Positions 1 to 10,070 of a DNA stretch of 64,000 nt are shown here, piece by piece (within the stretch, counting starts at the first letter, position 1; every line of letters begins with the position of its first letter). This stretch comes from Lewinellaceae bacterium. Its GTDB lineage: Bacteria > Bacteroidota > Bacteroidia > Chitinophagales > Saprospiraceae. The position numbers were made by a program, and so were the translations under genes. The notes below the pieces were generated by a model. That model made no database searches and was not told the origin of the DNA. It worked only from the letters and a program-made list of their open reading frames with translations. The stretch lies in NCBI GenBank assembly GCA_020636135.1, contig JACJYK010000001.1:62001-126000 (forward strand). The letters run 5' to 3'.

Positions 1-1022
1 GCCGTGATGAATATGGACTCGGTCAATATGCTGCTGATGATCGATGCCGGCGTCGCTCCGATGGCTTTGCGTATGCCTATTTCCTTGGTACGTTCTTTCA
101 CCACGATCAGCATGATGTTGCTGACACCCACGATTCCTGCTAATAAAGTGCCTATTCCCACGATCCACAGAAATGCCGATATGCCGTCAAAAAGCCCCCG
201 GATTTGTTGGAATTCTGCCTCGAGATTAAATCCACCGATGCCTCGGGGATCATTGGGGGCCACATGGTGCCTTGCTTTGAGCAGACTCCGGACCTGTGGT
301 TCGATCTGTGCGATGCGATAACCTTCCTGGGCGCTGACGGCGAAATAGTGTACCCGGCCATCCATGCCAAAGGTGCGGTGCATGGTTGTCAGGGGAATCA
401 CCACCGCTTCCTGGTCGTCTTCGGTCCAGGGTTTGATCACCCGGGGGCCGAAGATGCCGACAACCAGAAATTCCGCACCGTTGATGGTGACATACTGGCC
501 GATGGCTTGTTCAGCATTCCGGCCGAAAAGAACTTCAGCGGTTCGGGTGCCCAGAACAGCAACCTTCCTGGTTTCTTCATTATCCAGGTCACTGATGTAG
601 CGACCATGGTATACCTTGAGGGCCTCCACTTTGATCATCTGGCTCAGCTCGCCACGGATCTCATAGGTTTCGGCAGTTTCTCCGTGCACAACTTTGGCAT
701 CCAGCCGGGTACGGGGTGCGATAAATCCAACCCCTTTGACTTGTTGCTTGATGGCTTCAAGATCATCGAAGTTTAGACGCGGGAAACGTCCCGGCTGATA
801 ACCCTGGTAGGGTAGGGATGTTGAAGAGCTCCACACATACATGATGTTCGTGGCCCGGTCACCAAAATCACGGAATACCGCATTTTCCAGACCGGAACCC
901 ATACCAAGCATAAAAATCAGCATAAAGACACCCCAGAATACTCCAAGCACGGTTAAGAACGTACGCAATTTATGCTGTTGGATGGTCATCCAGATTTCCT
1001 GCCAGGTGTCTCGGTTGAACAT
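1..1022 (-). CDS. MacB/FtsX-type ABC transporter permease (partial, cut by window edge)
   Basis: Inner-membrane permease of a MacB-like ABC exporter. The reverse-strand ATG is at 1022 and the frame stays open to the left edge, so about 340 residues are present and the last membrane helices are missing. Visible features: an N-terminal cytoplasmic helix plus first transmembrane segment containing HKLRTFLTVLGVFWGVF, a long periplasmic MacB_PCD-type domain, a second membrane segment (LWIVGIGTLLAGIVGVSNIM), and the cytoplasmic loop KERTKEIGIRKAIGATP, which is the family signature. Only 2 nt separate it from the stop of the upstream permease, and an ATPase precedes both, so the three form one operon. 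The substrate cannot be told. Paired permeases suggest a heterodimeric transporter, but since the neighbour is interrupted this one may act alone. Confidence 0.9.
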   Translation of the reverse strand, partial: MFNRDTWQEIWMTIQQHKLRTFLTVLGVFWGVFMLIFMLGMGSGLENAVFRDFGDRATNIMYVWSSSTSLPYQGYQPGRFPRLNFDDLEAIKQQVKGVGFIAPRTRLDAKVVHGETAETYEIRGELSQMIKVEALKVYHGRYISDLDNEETRKVAVLGTRTAEVLFGRNAEQAIGQYVTINGAEFLVVGIFGPRVIKPWTEDDQEAVVIPLTTMHRTFGMDGRVHYFAVSAQEGYRIAQIEPQVRSLLKARHHVAPNDPRGIGGFNLEAEFQQIRGLFDGISAFLWIVGIGTLLAGIVGVSNIMLIVVKERTKEIGIRKAIGATPASIISSILTESIFIT

Positions 1023-1024
1023 AA

Positions 1025-2254
1025 TTATCTAGCTTTCATAGCGATTACAGGATTAATACGGGATGCCTGCCGGGCAGGAACCCAGCCGGCTAATGCGCCT
1101 GCGATGGTCAGGATGACGATGGCCAACAATCCAACACCCAGATGGATTTCCGGTTGCCGGAAAAATTCCGATTGGATGCTGCTGGCAAAATACAGTACCA
1201 TCAGCCCGAGGATCATACCAATATAACCGGCCATGAGCGTGATAAATATCGACTCAGACAGGATCATATTGACTATGGACCCGGGGGTTGCTCCCAATGC
1301 TTTTCGGACCCCGATCTCCCTGGTGCGGTCTTTAACAATGATCAGCATGATGTTACTGACTCCGATGACACCGGCCAGTAAACTGCCTAATCCTACGAAC
1401 CATAAGAAGGCTTTAATGCCCGCAAACAGGTTCTGGAAGTGCTGGTATTCTTCCAGGGCATTGGAGATCCACATCGCACGCACATCTTCCGGATCAAACA
1501 GGTATTTGGCTGACATCATCCGGCGGATGCGGTTTTCCAGAGACTTGGCCTGATCCAGATCCACCTGTGCCGTAGAGAACCAGATGTTGTTGACGTATTC
1601 AGTGCCCTGATATACGCGCTGTGCCAGGGTGATTGGGATGTAAATATCCCGTAAGGAGCGCTCACCTTCCTTATCGTAATAGACGCCAATGACTTTGTAG
1701 ACAATTCCTCCGATGTTGATTTCCTTTCCTACGGCATCTTCATTTTTACCAAACAACTCTTCCTTGACCAGTGTCCCGATAACTGCATTTTTCTGTAATA
1801 AATGGTCATCGCCATCATTAAGAAACCTGCCCTGAACCATCATGAATTGCTCCAGGTAAGCCATGGCAGGAGAAACACCGCGTACCGAATAGGCAAAGAT
1901 TTTGTCTTTGAAGCGTACTTATTGATTTCCCTGTAGAAAGACCCTGCCGGAAATATTCTCCACTTCCGGAAAATCGCGCTGCAGGATCGCGATGTCTTCA
2001 TTATTCAGGTAAATACGGCGCCCCTTTGGGAGGCCTCTGTAGGCTTTAGAAGTCCAGCCACCGGATATCCGGATGCTGTTGGTTGCATCACCTTCAAACT
2101 GGAATTCGATGCCATTTTGCAGGCCTTGTCCGGCGCCAAGGAGGATGACCAGCATAAAAATACCCCAGAATACACCCAGGGCTGTCAGCGCGGTACGCAG
2201 CTTGTGGCGTTTGATGCTCTCGAAGATTTCATTCCATTTGTCCAGATCGATCAT
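1025..2254 (-). pseudogene. MacB/FtsX-type ABC permease interrupted by an in-frame TAA
   Basis: Read on the minus strand, the frame from ATG 2254 to the stop at 1025 would give a normal-length permease of about 409 residues, but codon 112 is TAA (1919-1921). Upstream are 111 residues with the first membrane segment (RTALTALGVFWGIFMLVILL) and the start of the periplasmic domain, ending VFLQGNQ. Downstream, in the same frame, the protein continues VRFKDKIFAYSVRGVSPAMA and runs through the periplasmic domain, three membrane helices and the KDRTREIGVRKALGATP signature. No frameshift is needed. One base change (for example CAA to TAA) explains it. ATG 1864 could restart translation, but that product would lack the first helix. 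The start overlaps the ATPase stop by 4 nt. It may be a true nonsense mutation or a sequencing or assembly error. Confidence 0.85.
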
Positions 2255-2925
2255 AAGCCTTCGTTTAAGATCAACCCATCCTTGATGTGGATGATGCGTT
2301 TTGTACGATGGGCAATGTCCATCTCATGGGTTACCAGGATCAACGTTTTCCCTTCTGAATTGACCCGGTCGAAGATCTCCATGACCTCATGGGATGTTGT
2401 GCTGTCAAGTGCCCCGGTGGGTTCGTCAGCCAGGATAACTTTGGGATTAGTTGCCAGTGCCCGTGCTATCGCTACCCGCTGTTGTTGTCCTCCGGACATT
2501 TGATTGGGGAAGTGGGTGGCCCAGTCAGCCAGACCGACTTGTTCCAGGTGGTGCATTGCCAGATCGGCGCGCTCTTTGCGGTTTATTTTCTGGTAATACA
2601 GCGGAAGGGCGACATTTTCCTGTGCTGTTTTGAAATTCAGTAAATTGAATGACTGGAATACAAAACCGATGAAACGATTGCGGTAGAAGGCAGCTTCTTT
2701 TTGTGAAAGATCTTTGGAAATCAGGGTGTTATCCAGATGGTAGGTGCCACTGTCATAGTCATCCAGGATCCCTAAAATGTTCAGCAGGGTAGACTTACCC
2801 GATCCTGACGAGCCCATAATAGACACGTACTCACCATCGCCTATCGTCAAATCAATTCCTTTCAAGACCTCTAGCCGGGTAAATTCCGTGGCGTAGGCCT
2901 TGCGTATATCACGCAGTACAATCAT
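2251..2925 (-). CDS. ABC transporter ATP-binding protein (MacB/LolD type)
   Basis: Cytoplasmic ATPase that powers the two permeases downstream. All nucleotide-binding motifs are intact in 224 residues: Walker A GSSGSGKST (residues 38-46), Q-loop around FVFQSFNLL, ABC signature SGGQQQR (144-150), Walker B VILADEPTGALDS (163-175), and a switch histidine in VTHEMD. The SGGQQQRVAIARAL signature and the ADEPTGALDS Walker B are typical of the MacB/LolD/FtsE group that drives FtsX-like permeases, not importers. Its stop overlaps the first permease start (ATGA), which implies translational coupling. No HlyD-type adaptor is visible here; it could lie beyond the left edge. Confidence 0.95.
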   Translation of the reverse strand: MIVLRDIRKAYATEFTRLEVLKGIDLTIGDGEYVSIMGSSGSGKSTLLNILGILDDYDSGTYHLDNTLISKDLSQKEAAFYRNRFIGFVFQSFNLLNFKTAQENVALPLYYQKINRKERADLAMHHLEQVGLADWATHFPNQMSGGQQQRVAIARALATNPKVILADEPTGALDSTTSHEVMEIFDRVNSEGKTLILVTHEMDIAHRTKRIIHIKDGLILNEGL

Positions 2926-3092
2926 CAGGTTTATATGAATGGTTCCAAGCTAGAGATAAACGTGTGAACCAAAGGGAATATTAGGCTAATGCCGTATAAA
3001 CTTCGACCAAATACCGGATAACGATGCCGACCGCTTATCTTGTAGGATAGCAAGCGGAAAACCCTGTCCTCCTCATTCAATAAGGTCAGGGA

Positions 3093-3953
3093 ATGCTTGA
3101 ATTGGTGTTTAAAATGCTAAAAATGGAGGACGGAACCCCGAAAACTGTGACGGAAAGGTGGACTGAATTGGTGAAGTCTACGCTTCATGAGATCCAGCTT
3201 CATCTTGGAAATTTACAAGGCGATTTGGATGTTAAAACTGTTCATCAGTTACGGTTGGCCATTAAGCGCCTCCGGGTATTACTGGCCGTTCTCAGACAGA
3301 CCGACGCCGGCCGGAAACGGACCGAGACACTCCAGAAAGCCGCCAATAAATTATTTCAAACTGCCGGAGTCCTGCGGGATGCCCAGGTCCGGCTGGCTTT
3401 GCTGGAAGGCGAACCCGCTCTTGAACTTCTGTTGCCGGAGGCACAAAAGCATGTGCAAAAAGCAGAGAAGCAATTCAAGGCATACCTGAAAGCTTTCGAG
3501 CCTTCGGCGTTTAATTTTAAAAAACCATTCCAAAGCTGGCTCCTGACCCTCGACCGGGAAGTCATTGAAAACGCCATCTGGTATCTCAAACTCAAATACC
3601 TGAAGCAGATCCAGGTCCGGCCAGGGCAATCGAAAAGTGAATACCTGCATTCCATCCGGACAGCGCTCAAACGGCTGGTGGAATTGCACAAGATCCGTGT
3701 ACTTATCGCACTGGATGAACGGTTATCGGAACATTGGGAAACAGCCAAATCACTGGCCCAGGAAATAGGCACCTGGCATGATCACCATCTTTTGGACCGC
3801 TACATGACTCAGGCTTTTCGGAACAGGAAACAAGAAGAATCCCATAAAGATAGAGTGGCACACCGCCATGAAGTACAAAATTCCATGCGCCAGGATCTGG
3901 AAGGTAAGATCTATACATGGGTCCGGTTGACCCGCCAGGCATTCCTGGTTTGA
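3093..3953 (+). CDS. CHAD domain-containing protein
   Basis: A 286-residue, all-helical, very basic protein. The start of the domain is recognisable in VHQLRLAIKRLRVLLAVLR near residue 50, with the conserved histidine and repeated K/R pairs; a second half-repeat follows around SIRTALKRLVELHKIRVL. CHAD domains bind inorganic polyphosphate and are often fused to or next to CYTH/triphosphatase domains; none is seen here, so this is a free-standing CHAD protein. Internal ATGs at 3114 and 3123 are possible starts, since the domain begins well after them. It has no signal peptide, so it is cytoplasmic. It is transcribed alone, divergent from the ABC operon. Confidence 0.85.
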   Translation: MLELVFKMLKMEDGTPKTVTERWTELVKSTLHEIQLHLGNLQGDLDVKTVHQLRLAIKRLRVLLAVLRQTDAGRKRTETLQKAANKLFQTAGVLRDAQVRLALLEGEPALELLLPEAQKHVQKAEKQFKAYLKAFEPSAFNFKKPFQSWLLTLDREVIENAIWYLKLKYLKQIQVRPGQSKSEYLHSIRTALKRLVELHKIRVLIALDERLSEHWETAKSLAQEIGTWHDHHLLDRYMTQAFRNRKQEESHKDRVAHRHEVQNSMRQDLEGKIYTWVRLTRQAFLV

Positions 3954-4078
3954 GGTTACTTCGCAACATGCTTTCGGCCGGCAGATAAGCCAGGGTGCCA
4001 GACACCAGATCAAAGAAAAACAACTTTTTTTGCAACTTCTTAAGGTTAAGGCCCGTCTTATCCCTGAAACCAGACTAA

Positions 4079-6712
4079 ATGAAAGCGATGAAGAATGCTC
4101 TTGGGCTTCTGTTAGGGAGCATAGTACTGCCATTGTATGCAAGCACCCCATATCCAACAAAATCATTGCAGGCTGAGCGCATCCAAATCACGGAGTTGAC
4201 TATGGATGGCCAGTTTAATGAGCCTTTCTGGCAGACGCTGGAGTGGCACGATGACTTCGTGCAATACGAGCCGGTCGAAAAAGCAGCTCCCTCCCAACGG
4301 ACAGCATTTGCCCTGGCTTATGACGACAATTTTATTTACGTAGGGTTTAAGGCTTTTGACACATCTCCGGATAGCATCTATCACCGGCTTACCCGCCGGG
4401 ATGATATTGACGGCGATTTTGTGGGTGTACAGTTTGATTCCTATTTTGACCGCAGGACGGCATTTACTTTCGTTGCCACGGCTGCGGGAGTCAAACTGGA
4501 CTTCATCGTAAGCAATGACGGAGAAAATGAGGATAATTCCTGGGACCCAACCTGGTATGTGAAAACATCCCGTGACCAGGCAGGCTGGTATTGTGAGATG
4601 AAGATCCCCTTGACTCAGTTGCGGTTTAAGAAAGCAGATAACCAAACCTGGGGTATTCAGGTAGCGCGCAAGTTGTTCCGTAAGGATGAGACCATTGTCT
4701 GGCAACCTGCTGCGCGCGAGCAGGCCGGATGGGTATCCCAGTTTGCCACCCTCGATGGATTGACCAATCTTGAGCCTAAGTTGCCACTGGAGATCGCTCC
4801 CTATGTCGTGGCACAGGCGGATCGCTACAAGGCAGTTCCCGGTGATCCTTACCGCAACCATGGCGCTACCAATTCACTCAATGCAGGCCTGGATGGCAAA
4901 GTGGGATTGTCAAACAATTTTACGCTTGACTTTTCCATCAACCCCGACTTCGGTCAGGTCGAAGCGGATCCATCCCGCGTGAATCTGACCACCCAGGAGT
5001 TGTTTTTCGAAGAAAAGCGGTTACTGTTTATAGAAGGAAAAAACATCTTCAATTTTCCATTGCTATTTGGTGACGGAGACCTCGGTTCTGAAAACCTGTT
5101 TTACTCACGACGCATAGGCAGGAGGCCGCATTACGATCCCAGTATACTGGACGGCGAATACATTAAATCACCGGAATTCACCTCTATCCTGGGTGCAGCT
5201 AAATTAACCGGGAAAACTGAAAAAGGACTCTCCATCGGGATCCTGGAAAGCCTTACCGCTGAAGAGCACGCTTCCATCACCAACAGTGAAGGAGACGAAC
5301 GCAAGGAAACCGTAGAACCACTGACCAATTATCTGGTCGGTAGAGTACAGAAAGATTTTGACTCTGGGAATACCATTCTGGGTGGGATGATTACCTCTGT
5401 CAACCGGCAAATCAGTCAGGTCAACCTGCAATTCCTTCCGGAGAGTGCCATGACCGGAGGTGTGGACTTTACCCATAAATGGAATAACCGTACCTGGGAG
5501 TTTTCAGTCAGCAATTACTTCAGCCGTCTAAAAGGTGATCCCGAGGCTATTGAAACGGTCCAGACTTCTTTTGTGCACAATTTTCAGCGCCCGGACCAGA
5601 GTTATAAGATCCTGGATCCGAGTAAAGAAGAGTTGACCGGATTTGGCGGCAAAGCCCTGCTGGGAAAATTCAGTGGGAAATTGCGTTTTTTGGCAGCGGT
5701 CGCTTGGAAATCACCCGGCCTGGAACTTAATGATGCAGGCTACATGCCGGAAGCGGATAATCTCTTTGAAGTGATCTGGGTAGGCTACCGCGTATATAAA
5801 CCGTACAAAATCTTCCGCAATTTCTCCCTCAACTTTAATCAATGGCAAGCATCGGATTTTGGATTTGAAAACCTCGGGTTGGGTGGTAATGTAAACATGC
5901 ACACACAGTTTACCAATTACTGGCATCTGAGCACAGGAATGAATGTCAATGGTCAGGCGCTGTATACGGCGGCACTGCGCGGTGGACCGGCGTTGCTTAT
6001 TCCGACGCAATACAACTGGTGGGGCTACATTAGTACCAATGATCAGAAACCCTGGCAGCTGGAGTGGGAATGGACCCAGAACTGGAGCGCGGAAACTTAT
6101 CGCAAAGGCTATTACGAAAGCCTGGGATTCAGCTACCGGCCCACCAAATCCCTGCAGACCAGCATCAACGCTTACTTCCAGAAAAACATCAGCGAACTGC
6201 AATACATTGATCAGATACCATTAGGAGAGGATACACGCTACATCTTCGGTACCATCGACCAGAATGTACTGGGTATGTCACTGCGGTTGAATTATACCAT
6301 CACACCGGACCTCACCATCCAGTACTGGGGTCAGCCCTTCGTAGCAGCCGGCAAATACGATAAGTTGAAATACATCACCAACCCGCAGGCTGGTGAATAT
6401 TCGCAGCGATTCCATGTGTACCAGCCGGCAGAAATAGAGGAAGGGGCGGACTACATCGCCTTGCATGAGACAGGCGCTGGTCCATCGTATTCTATCGGTA
6501 TCCCTGACTTTAATTTCAAGGAATTCCTGTCCAACCTGGTACTGCGCTGGGAATACAAACCTGGATCGGTATTGTATTTCGTCTGGTCACAGAACCGCAA
6601 TGACGCGGTATCGATGGGGCAATTCAATTTTGGCCAGGATCTGCACAGCCTTTTCACGACCGATGCGCGGAATATCTTTCTGGTTAAGGCATCGTACCGG
6701 TTCAGCCGCTAA
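4079..6712 (+). CDS. DUF5916 outer-membrane protein with CBM9-like N-terminal domain
   Basis: An 877-residue exported protein. Residues 1-22 are a Sec signal peptide. Residues ~30-235 form a carbohydrate-binding family 9-like sandwich (MDGQFNEPFW, then DDNFIYVGFKAFD and WYCEMKIPLTQLRF), as is usual in DUF5916 proteins. The rest is rich in alternating aromatic and polar strands (for example TNYWHLSTGMNVNGQALY) and ends with YRFSR, consistent with a C-terminal outer-membrane beta-barrel. DUF5916 proteins are common in Bacteroidota and their function is unknown; sugar or glycan binding at the surface is an inference from the CBM9-like part. ATG 4088 is an alternative start. It is a monocistronic gene convergent with the hydrolase pair. 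Confidence 0.85.
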   Translation: MKAMKNALGLLLGSIVLPLYASTPYPTKSLQAERIQITELTMDGQFNEPFWQTLEWHDDFVQYEPVEKAAPSQRTAFALAYDDNFIYVGFKAFDTSPDSIYHRLTRRDDIDGDFVGVQFDSYFDRRTAFTFVATAAGVKLDFIVSNDGENEDNSWDPTWYVKTSRDQAGWYCEMKIPLTQLRFKKADNQTWGIQVARKLFRKDETIVWQPAAREQAGWVSQFATLDGLTNLEPKLPLEIAPYVVAQADRYKAVPGDPYRNHGATNSLNAGLDGKVGLSNNFTLDFSINPDFGQVEADPSRVNLTTQELFFEEKRLLFIEGKNIFNFPLLFGDGDLGSENLFYSRRIGRRPHYDPSILDGEYIKSPEFTSILGAAKLTGKTEKGLSIGILESLTAEEHASITNSEGDERKETVEPLTNYLVGRVQKDFDSGNTILGGMITSVNRQISQVNLQFLPESAMTGGVDFTHKWNNRTWEFSVSNYFSRLKGDPEAIETVQTSFVHNFQRPDQSYKILDPSKEELTGFGGKALLGKFSGKLRFLAAVAWKSPGLELNDAGYMPEADNLFEVIWVGYRVYKPYKIFRNFSLNFNQWQASDFGFENLGLGGNVNMHTQFTNYWHLSTGMNVNGQALYTAALRGGPALLIPTQYNWWGYISTNDQKPWQLEWEWTQNWSAETYRKGYYESLGFSYRPTKSLQTSINAYFQKNISELQYIDQIPLGEDTRYIFGTIDQNVLGMSLRLNYTITPDLTIQYWGQPFVAAGKYDKLKYITNPQAGEYSQRFHVYQPAEIEEGADYIALHETGAGPSYSIGIPDFNFKEFLSNLVLRWEYKPGSVLYFVWSQNRNDAVSMGQFNFGQDLHSLFTTDARNIFLVKASYRFSR

Positions 6713-6953
6713 TTAACAGACACTAATTACGCATGGATGCCGGTACCAATCCGGACCAACGATGCGATAGTTTTGCCTGCGAGGTATTTGCCTGCCTGGT
6801 AGCGCATACACTCATTCCATTCGCATACTGCATTCACATAATGTACGCGGTTGCGTATCAGATGCCGATCGGATTTTAAAAGTCATTTGCACGAACTGTG
6901 GCTGGTAACTTCCTATCTCTACAGTGATCCGCTAAAACAGCGGAATGCATTTA

Positions 6954-8420
6954 TTATTGTTTCAGTTTGTCCAGGATATGATCCAGGTCTTCCCGGCTGT
7001 AGTACTTTCCCTGTTTGATGACGGCGTTAATTTTCCGGGTATTATTGATGTCATCCAATGGATTGGCATCAAGGACCACCAGGTCTGCCCATTCGTTCTC
7101 TTTCACCGAACCCAACTCCTTTTCCATCCCAAAATACCTGGCCGGATTCAGGGTTGCCGAACGGATAGCCTCCAAAGGTGTTAATCCGGCTTTGACCAGT
7201 ACCACCAATTCCTGATGTAAACTCCTGCCGGGTGGCTGAAAGAAAATAGGACAATCGGTGCCGGCCATAATTGGGATCTGCTCCTGATTGATCTTTCCGA
7301 CCATATCCAGAAACCATTGGGTGTATCGTTTTTGAAATTCCGTAGGTTGATAATCTTTAAAATGTTCTATTTCTGACATCCATTCTATGGCGATGGTATC
7401 GGGCAAATAGGCAAAGGATTCCTGATAATCCGGGAGCATAAAAGGCTGCAGGATGTTGCCGCTGGCCAGGTTCAATGTAGGTATTTGCCAGGTTTGGTTT
7501 TTGTACAGGACTTGTAAAATAGAATCAGCCCGGTGTTCATCATAATGATTGATCGCATTTTCCCGCTCGGCATTATGGATTCGGCTGCGCAATTCTCCTC
7601 CGGGATCGTGTATGCCATCGGTGAGCATGCTGCGCCGGGCATTTAACAATGAATCGGAATTGGAAGCGCAGGAAAGTTCCAGGTTTCTGAGATGCTCCAT
7701 GCTATTGAGTCCGGCATTGCTGGCGGTAATCACATCCATGCTTAATGGTACATGCCCGGTGACTTTCAGGTTGTGCGCCTGTGCCATCCGGGTGATCTCA
7801 TAGAATTCTTCCGGAGTCAGCATTTCATAAGCCTTCAGAAAGTCCACGCCTGCGTCGATCAGTTGTTGTACTTCTTCATGGACTTCTGCGACTGAATGCA
7901 TGCCTACGGATAAGGGCGGATGATCCGGATCGCTACCATCGTATACATTGGGTATGCCATCGATCAGCGGGCCTGCAATCATCACGCGCGGTGCTTCAGT
8001 TGGTTTAGCCCGTGACAGGTTTCGCCATTGTTGTACAAAACTCAATTTTCCACCCGTATCCCGGACACTGGTGATGCCATAAGCCAAAAAGAGATCAAAC
8101 ATAGAGGGCGCGAGATCTTCCATAAAAGCAAAATGGACATGAGCGTCCCACAAGCCGGGTATCAGGTATTTACCGGTCCCATCTATGATGATATTGTCTG
8201 AGGACAAAGGCAGCAGCTTGCTGTCGGCTACCCTCAGGATCTTTCCATTTTGGATGACTACGGTTTGATCTTTCTTAATGCCGGTCTCCGGATCCAGGAC
8301 GTCAATATGTTGCAGACAGAGGGCGTCCGGGTAGGATACATTGGCAGTATTACATCCCCAGATTAGTAATACAATTCCCAACCACAATGGATTTCGGCGG
8401 ATTTGAGGTACTCTATTCAT
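6954..8420 (-). CDS. Amidohydrolase-family lipoprotein
   Basis: Metal-dependent amidohydrolase (imidazolonepropionase/prolidase-like branch) anchored as a lipoprotein. The signal ends IVLLIWGC with the lipidated Cys at residue 23. Active-site landmarks: HVH at 94-96, a bridging-lysine candidate in FLKAYE (K196), metal or substrate histidines at GHVP (H223) and MEH (H243), and the catalytic Asp in AGTDCP (D389). Length (488) is normal. Its start codon overlaps the stop of the serine hydrolase upstream by 4 nt, so the two are co-translated. The substrate is unknown; relatives cleave Xaa-Pro dipeptides or cyclic amides. The enzyme should act in the periplasm or at the cell surface. Confidence 0.88.
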   Translation of the reverse strand: MNRVPQIRRNPLWLGIVLLIWGCNTANVSYPDALCLQHIDVLDPETGIKKDQTVVIQNGKILRVADSKLLPLSSDNIIIDGTGKYLIPGLWDAHVHFAFMEDLAPSMFDLFLAYGITSVRDTGGKLSFVQQWRNLSRAKPTEAPRVMIAGPLIDGIPNVYDGSDPDHPPLSVGMHSVAEVHEEVQQLIDAGVDFLKAYEMLTPEEFYEITRMAQAHNLKVTGHVPLSMDVITASNAGLNSMEHLRNLELSCASNSDSLLNARRSMLTDGIHDPGGELRSRIHNAERENAINHYDEHRADSILQVLYKNQTWQIPTLNLASGNILQPFMLPDYQESFAYLPDTIAIEWMSEIEHFKDYQPTEFQKRYTQWFLDMVGKINQEQIPIMAGTDCPIFFQPPGRSLHQELVVLVKAGLTPLEAIRSATLNPARYFGMEKELGSVKENEWADLVVLDANPLDDINNTRKINAVIKQGKYYSREDLDHILDKLKQ

Positions 8421-9934
8421 TCATCGGAATTTTGCATACGGCTTGTTTGGTAAAATACAAATTGATTGTTCCAGGTAAGCTGGAGAAGACCTGGCGTTTT
8501 ACCTGAAGCAGCAAAAACCACTTCATCGCCGGTGTTCACATCGATAAATTTCCATTCATCAAGCGGTGAAAGGATATTGGTTTCTTTATTGTTCGGGTCA
8601 TAAACAATCACCTTCCCGTCTTTTATGGATAGCTCGACCAGGTAATCGCCAATATCGGGTACCTGGTGATCCAATTGGTACGAGCCTGCCAGACGGTTCA
8701 GTTGCTCATCGGTTAGTTTGGTGATTTCCACGGTCCTTGGATTGCTGATACCCCAGTGATAATAAGCAGAAACAGACCGCATGATTTCATTCATAAGATC
8801 GATACCCTGGTCGGCATTGGTCATTACAATTACGCCATAACCCTGGTGGACGGACGCCAGCATATTATTGGAAAAGCCGGCATTTTTACCACCATGACCG
8901 AACAACAGCGAGTCGCCATCCCAACGCAGAGCAGGTCCCAACCCCCAGTCATTGAGGTGTTTGGTCAGCATCGTGCGAATGGTCCCGGGGTTAAGTACCT
9001 CTCCTGTTGCCCCACCAGCAATGCCTTGTACGGCCAGACAATAACGGGCCAGGTCGGCAGGGGTAGTCCATAATCCGGCAGCTGCCTGCTCGGGATAGTT
9101 GTGCCAGAGTCCTTCAATTAATGTACCGCTGCGATCATAAGCGGCACTGGCCTGTGGATGCCGGGAAGCAATCAGAGGCTGGGCATAAGTGCTGTTGTGC
9201 ATACCCAGAGGCCGTAGTATACTATCATCCAAAAAACTGGTAAATGGTAGTCCGCTGACATCTTCAATCATTTGTTGCATGACCGTATAACCCCCGCCTG
9301 AATACCGCCAAAGGCTGCCGGGAAAGGTGTCGGCAACAATAGGCGGAGTGTTTCCTTTGCCATCCAGGACTTCTACCAGCGATGGCATCGTATCCGATTG
9401 TGCGTAGCCAGGGAAACCATGTACCGTCATCCCTGCACTATGGGTAAGCAATAATCTCAGGGTCACCTTGTCCTGATTGGTGAATCGATTGTCGGGTACT
9501 TTCCAGGATTTCAGATAATTATTGACATCGGCATCGAGGTCGAGCCTGCCTGCTTCAACCAGTTTCAATGCTCCCAGGGCAGCCAGGGGTTTACTTATCG
9601 AACCCGCCTGAAATAAAGTGGATGTATCAACACGTGTCCCGGATTGGGTGTTGGCCATTCCATATCCCCTGGCCCAGCGCATTTTCCCGTCTTTAACGAC
9701 TGCAATACTTACACCGGGTACGTGATAGTGATCCATTCGGGCCTCCATGGAATATTGGGTCAAGGTGTCTCCGGCGACCTGAATGGAAGGCAACAGACCA
9801 TTTTCGATATCGGTGATCTCCTGTGAGATATCCACCGGAGTATTGTGTGTGCAGTAACAGAAAAGGATGGAAGTCAGGAAAAACAAAAAAAACGGAATGA
9901 TGCAGATAGGTTTCGGAAATTGATATTTCATCAT
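8417..9934 (-). CDS. Serine hydrolase of the beta-lactamase/class C esterase family
   Basis: Penicillin-binding-protein-like serine hydrolase of 505 residues. The catalytic SxxK is SISK (112-115), the second motif is YSG (211-213, in YSGGGYTVMQ, the form seen in D-aminopeptidase and esterase relatives rather than YxN), and the third is HGGKN (347-351). A C-terminal small beta domain (~415-500) follows. The N-terminus is a hydrophobic export signal with cysteines at 26 and 28, possibly a lipobox, though not a canonical one. Substrate could be a peptide, ester or beta-lactam; the sequence does not decide. It heads a two-gene operon with the overlapping amidohydrolase, suggesting successive steps on one peptide-like substrate (inference). 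Confidence 0.88.
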   Translation of the reverse strand: MMKYQFPKPICIIPFFLFFLTSILFCYCTHNTPVDISQEITDIENGLLPSIQVAGDTLTQYSMEARMDHYHVPGVSIAVVKDGKMRWARGYGMANTQSGTRVDTSTLFQAGSISKPLAALGALKLVEAGRLDLDADVNNYLKSWKVPDNRFTNQDKVTLRLLLTHSAGMTVHGFPGYAQSDTMPSLVEVLDGKGNTPPIVADTFPGSLWRYSGGGYTVMQQMIEDVSGLPFTSFLDDSILRPLGMHNSTYAQPLIASRHPQASAAYDRSGTLIEGLWHNYPEQAAAGLWTTPADLARYCLAVQGIAGGATGEVLNPGTIRTMLTKHLNDWGLGPALRWDGDSLLFGHGGKNAGFSNNMLASVHQGYGVIVMTNADQGIDLMNEIMRSVSAYYHWGISNPRTVEITKLTDEQLNRLAGSYQLDHQVPDIGDYLVELSIKDGKVIVYDPNNKETNILSPLDEWKFIDVNTGDEVVFAASGKTPGLLQLTWNNQFVFYQTSRMQNSDE

Positions 9935-10070
9935 GCCAGGTTTAGGTAGTAAAAGGTAGCTAAATTCCCTGGTAATCGGATTGGTTTGATCACCAAAAGC
10001 ATAGATACCTGGAGCTGTTGATCTGTGATGAAGTAAAGCGGGACCGCCGGTGTTTGGAAAAAATCAATTT

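Noticed and set aside
204..776. 190-residue plus-strand frame at the left end
   Set aside because: It lies opposite the clearly coding partial permease gene (minus strand).
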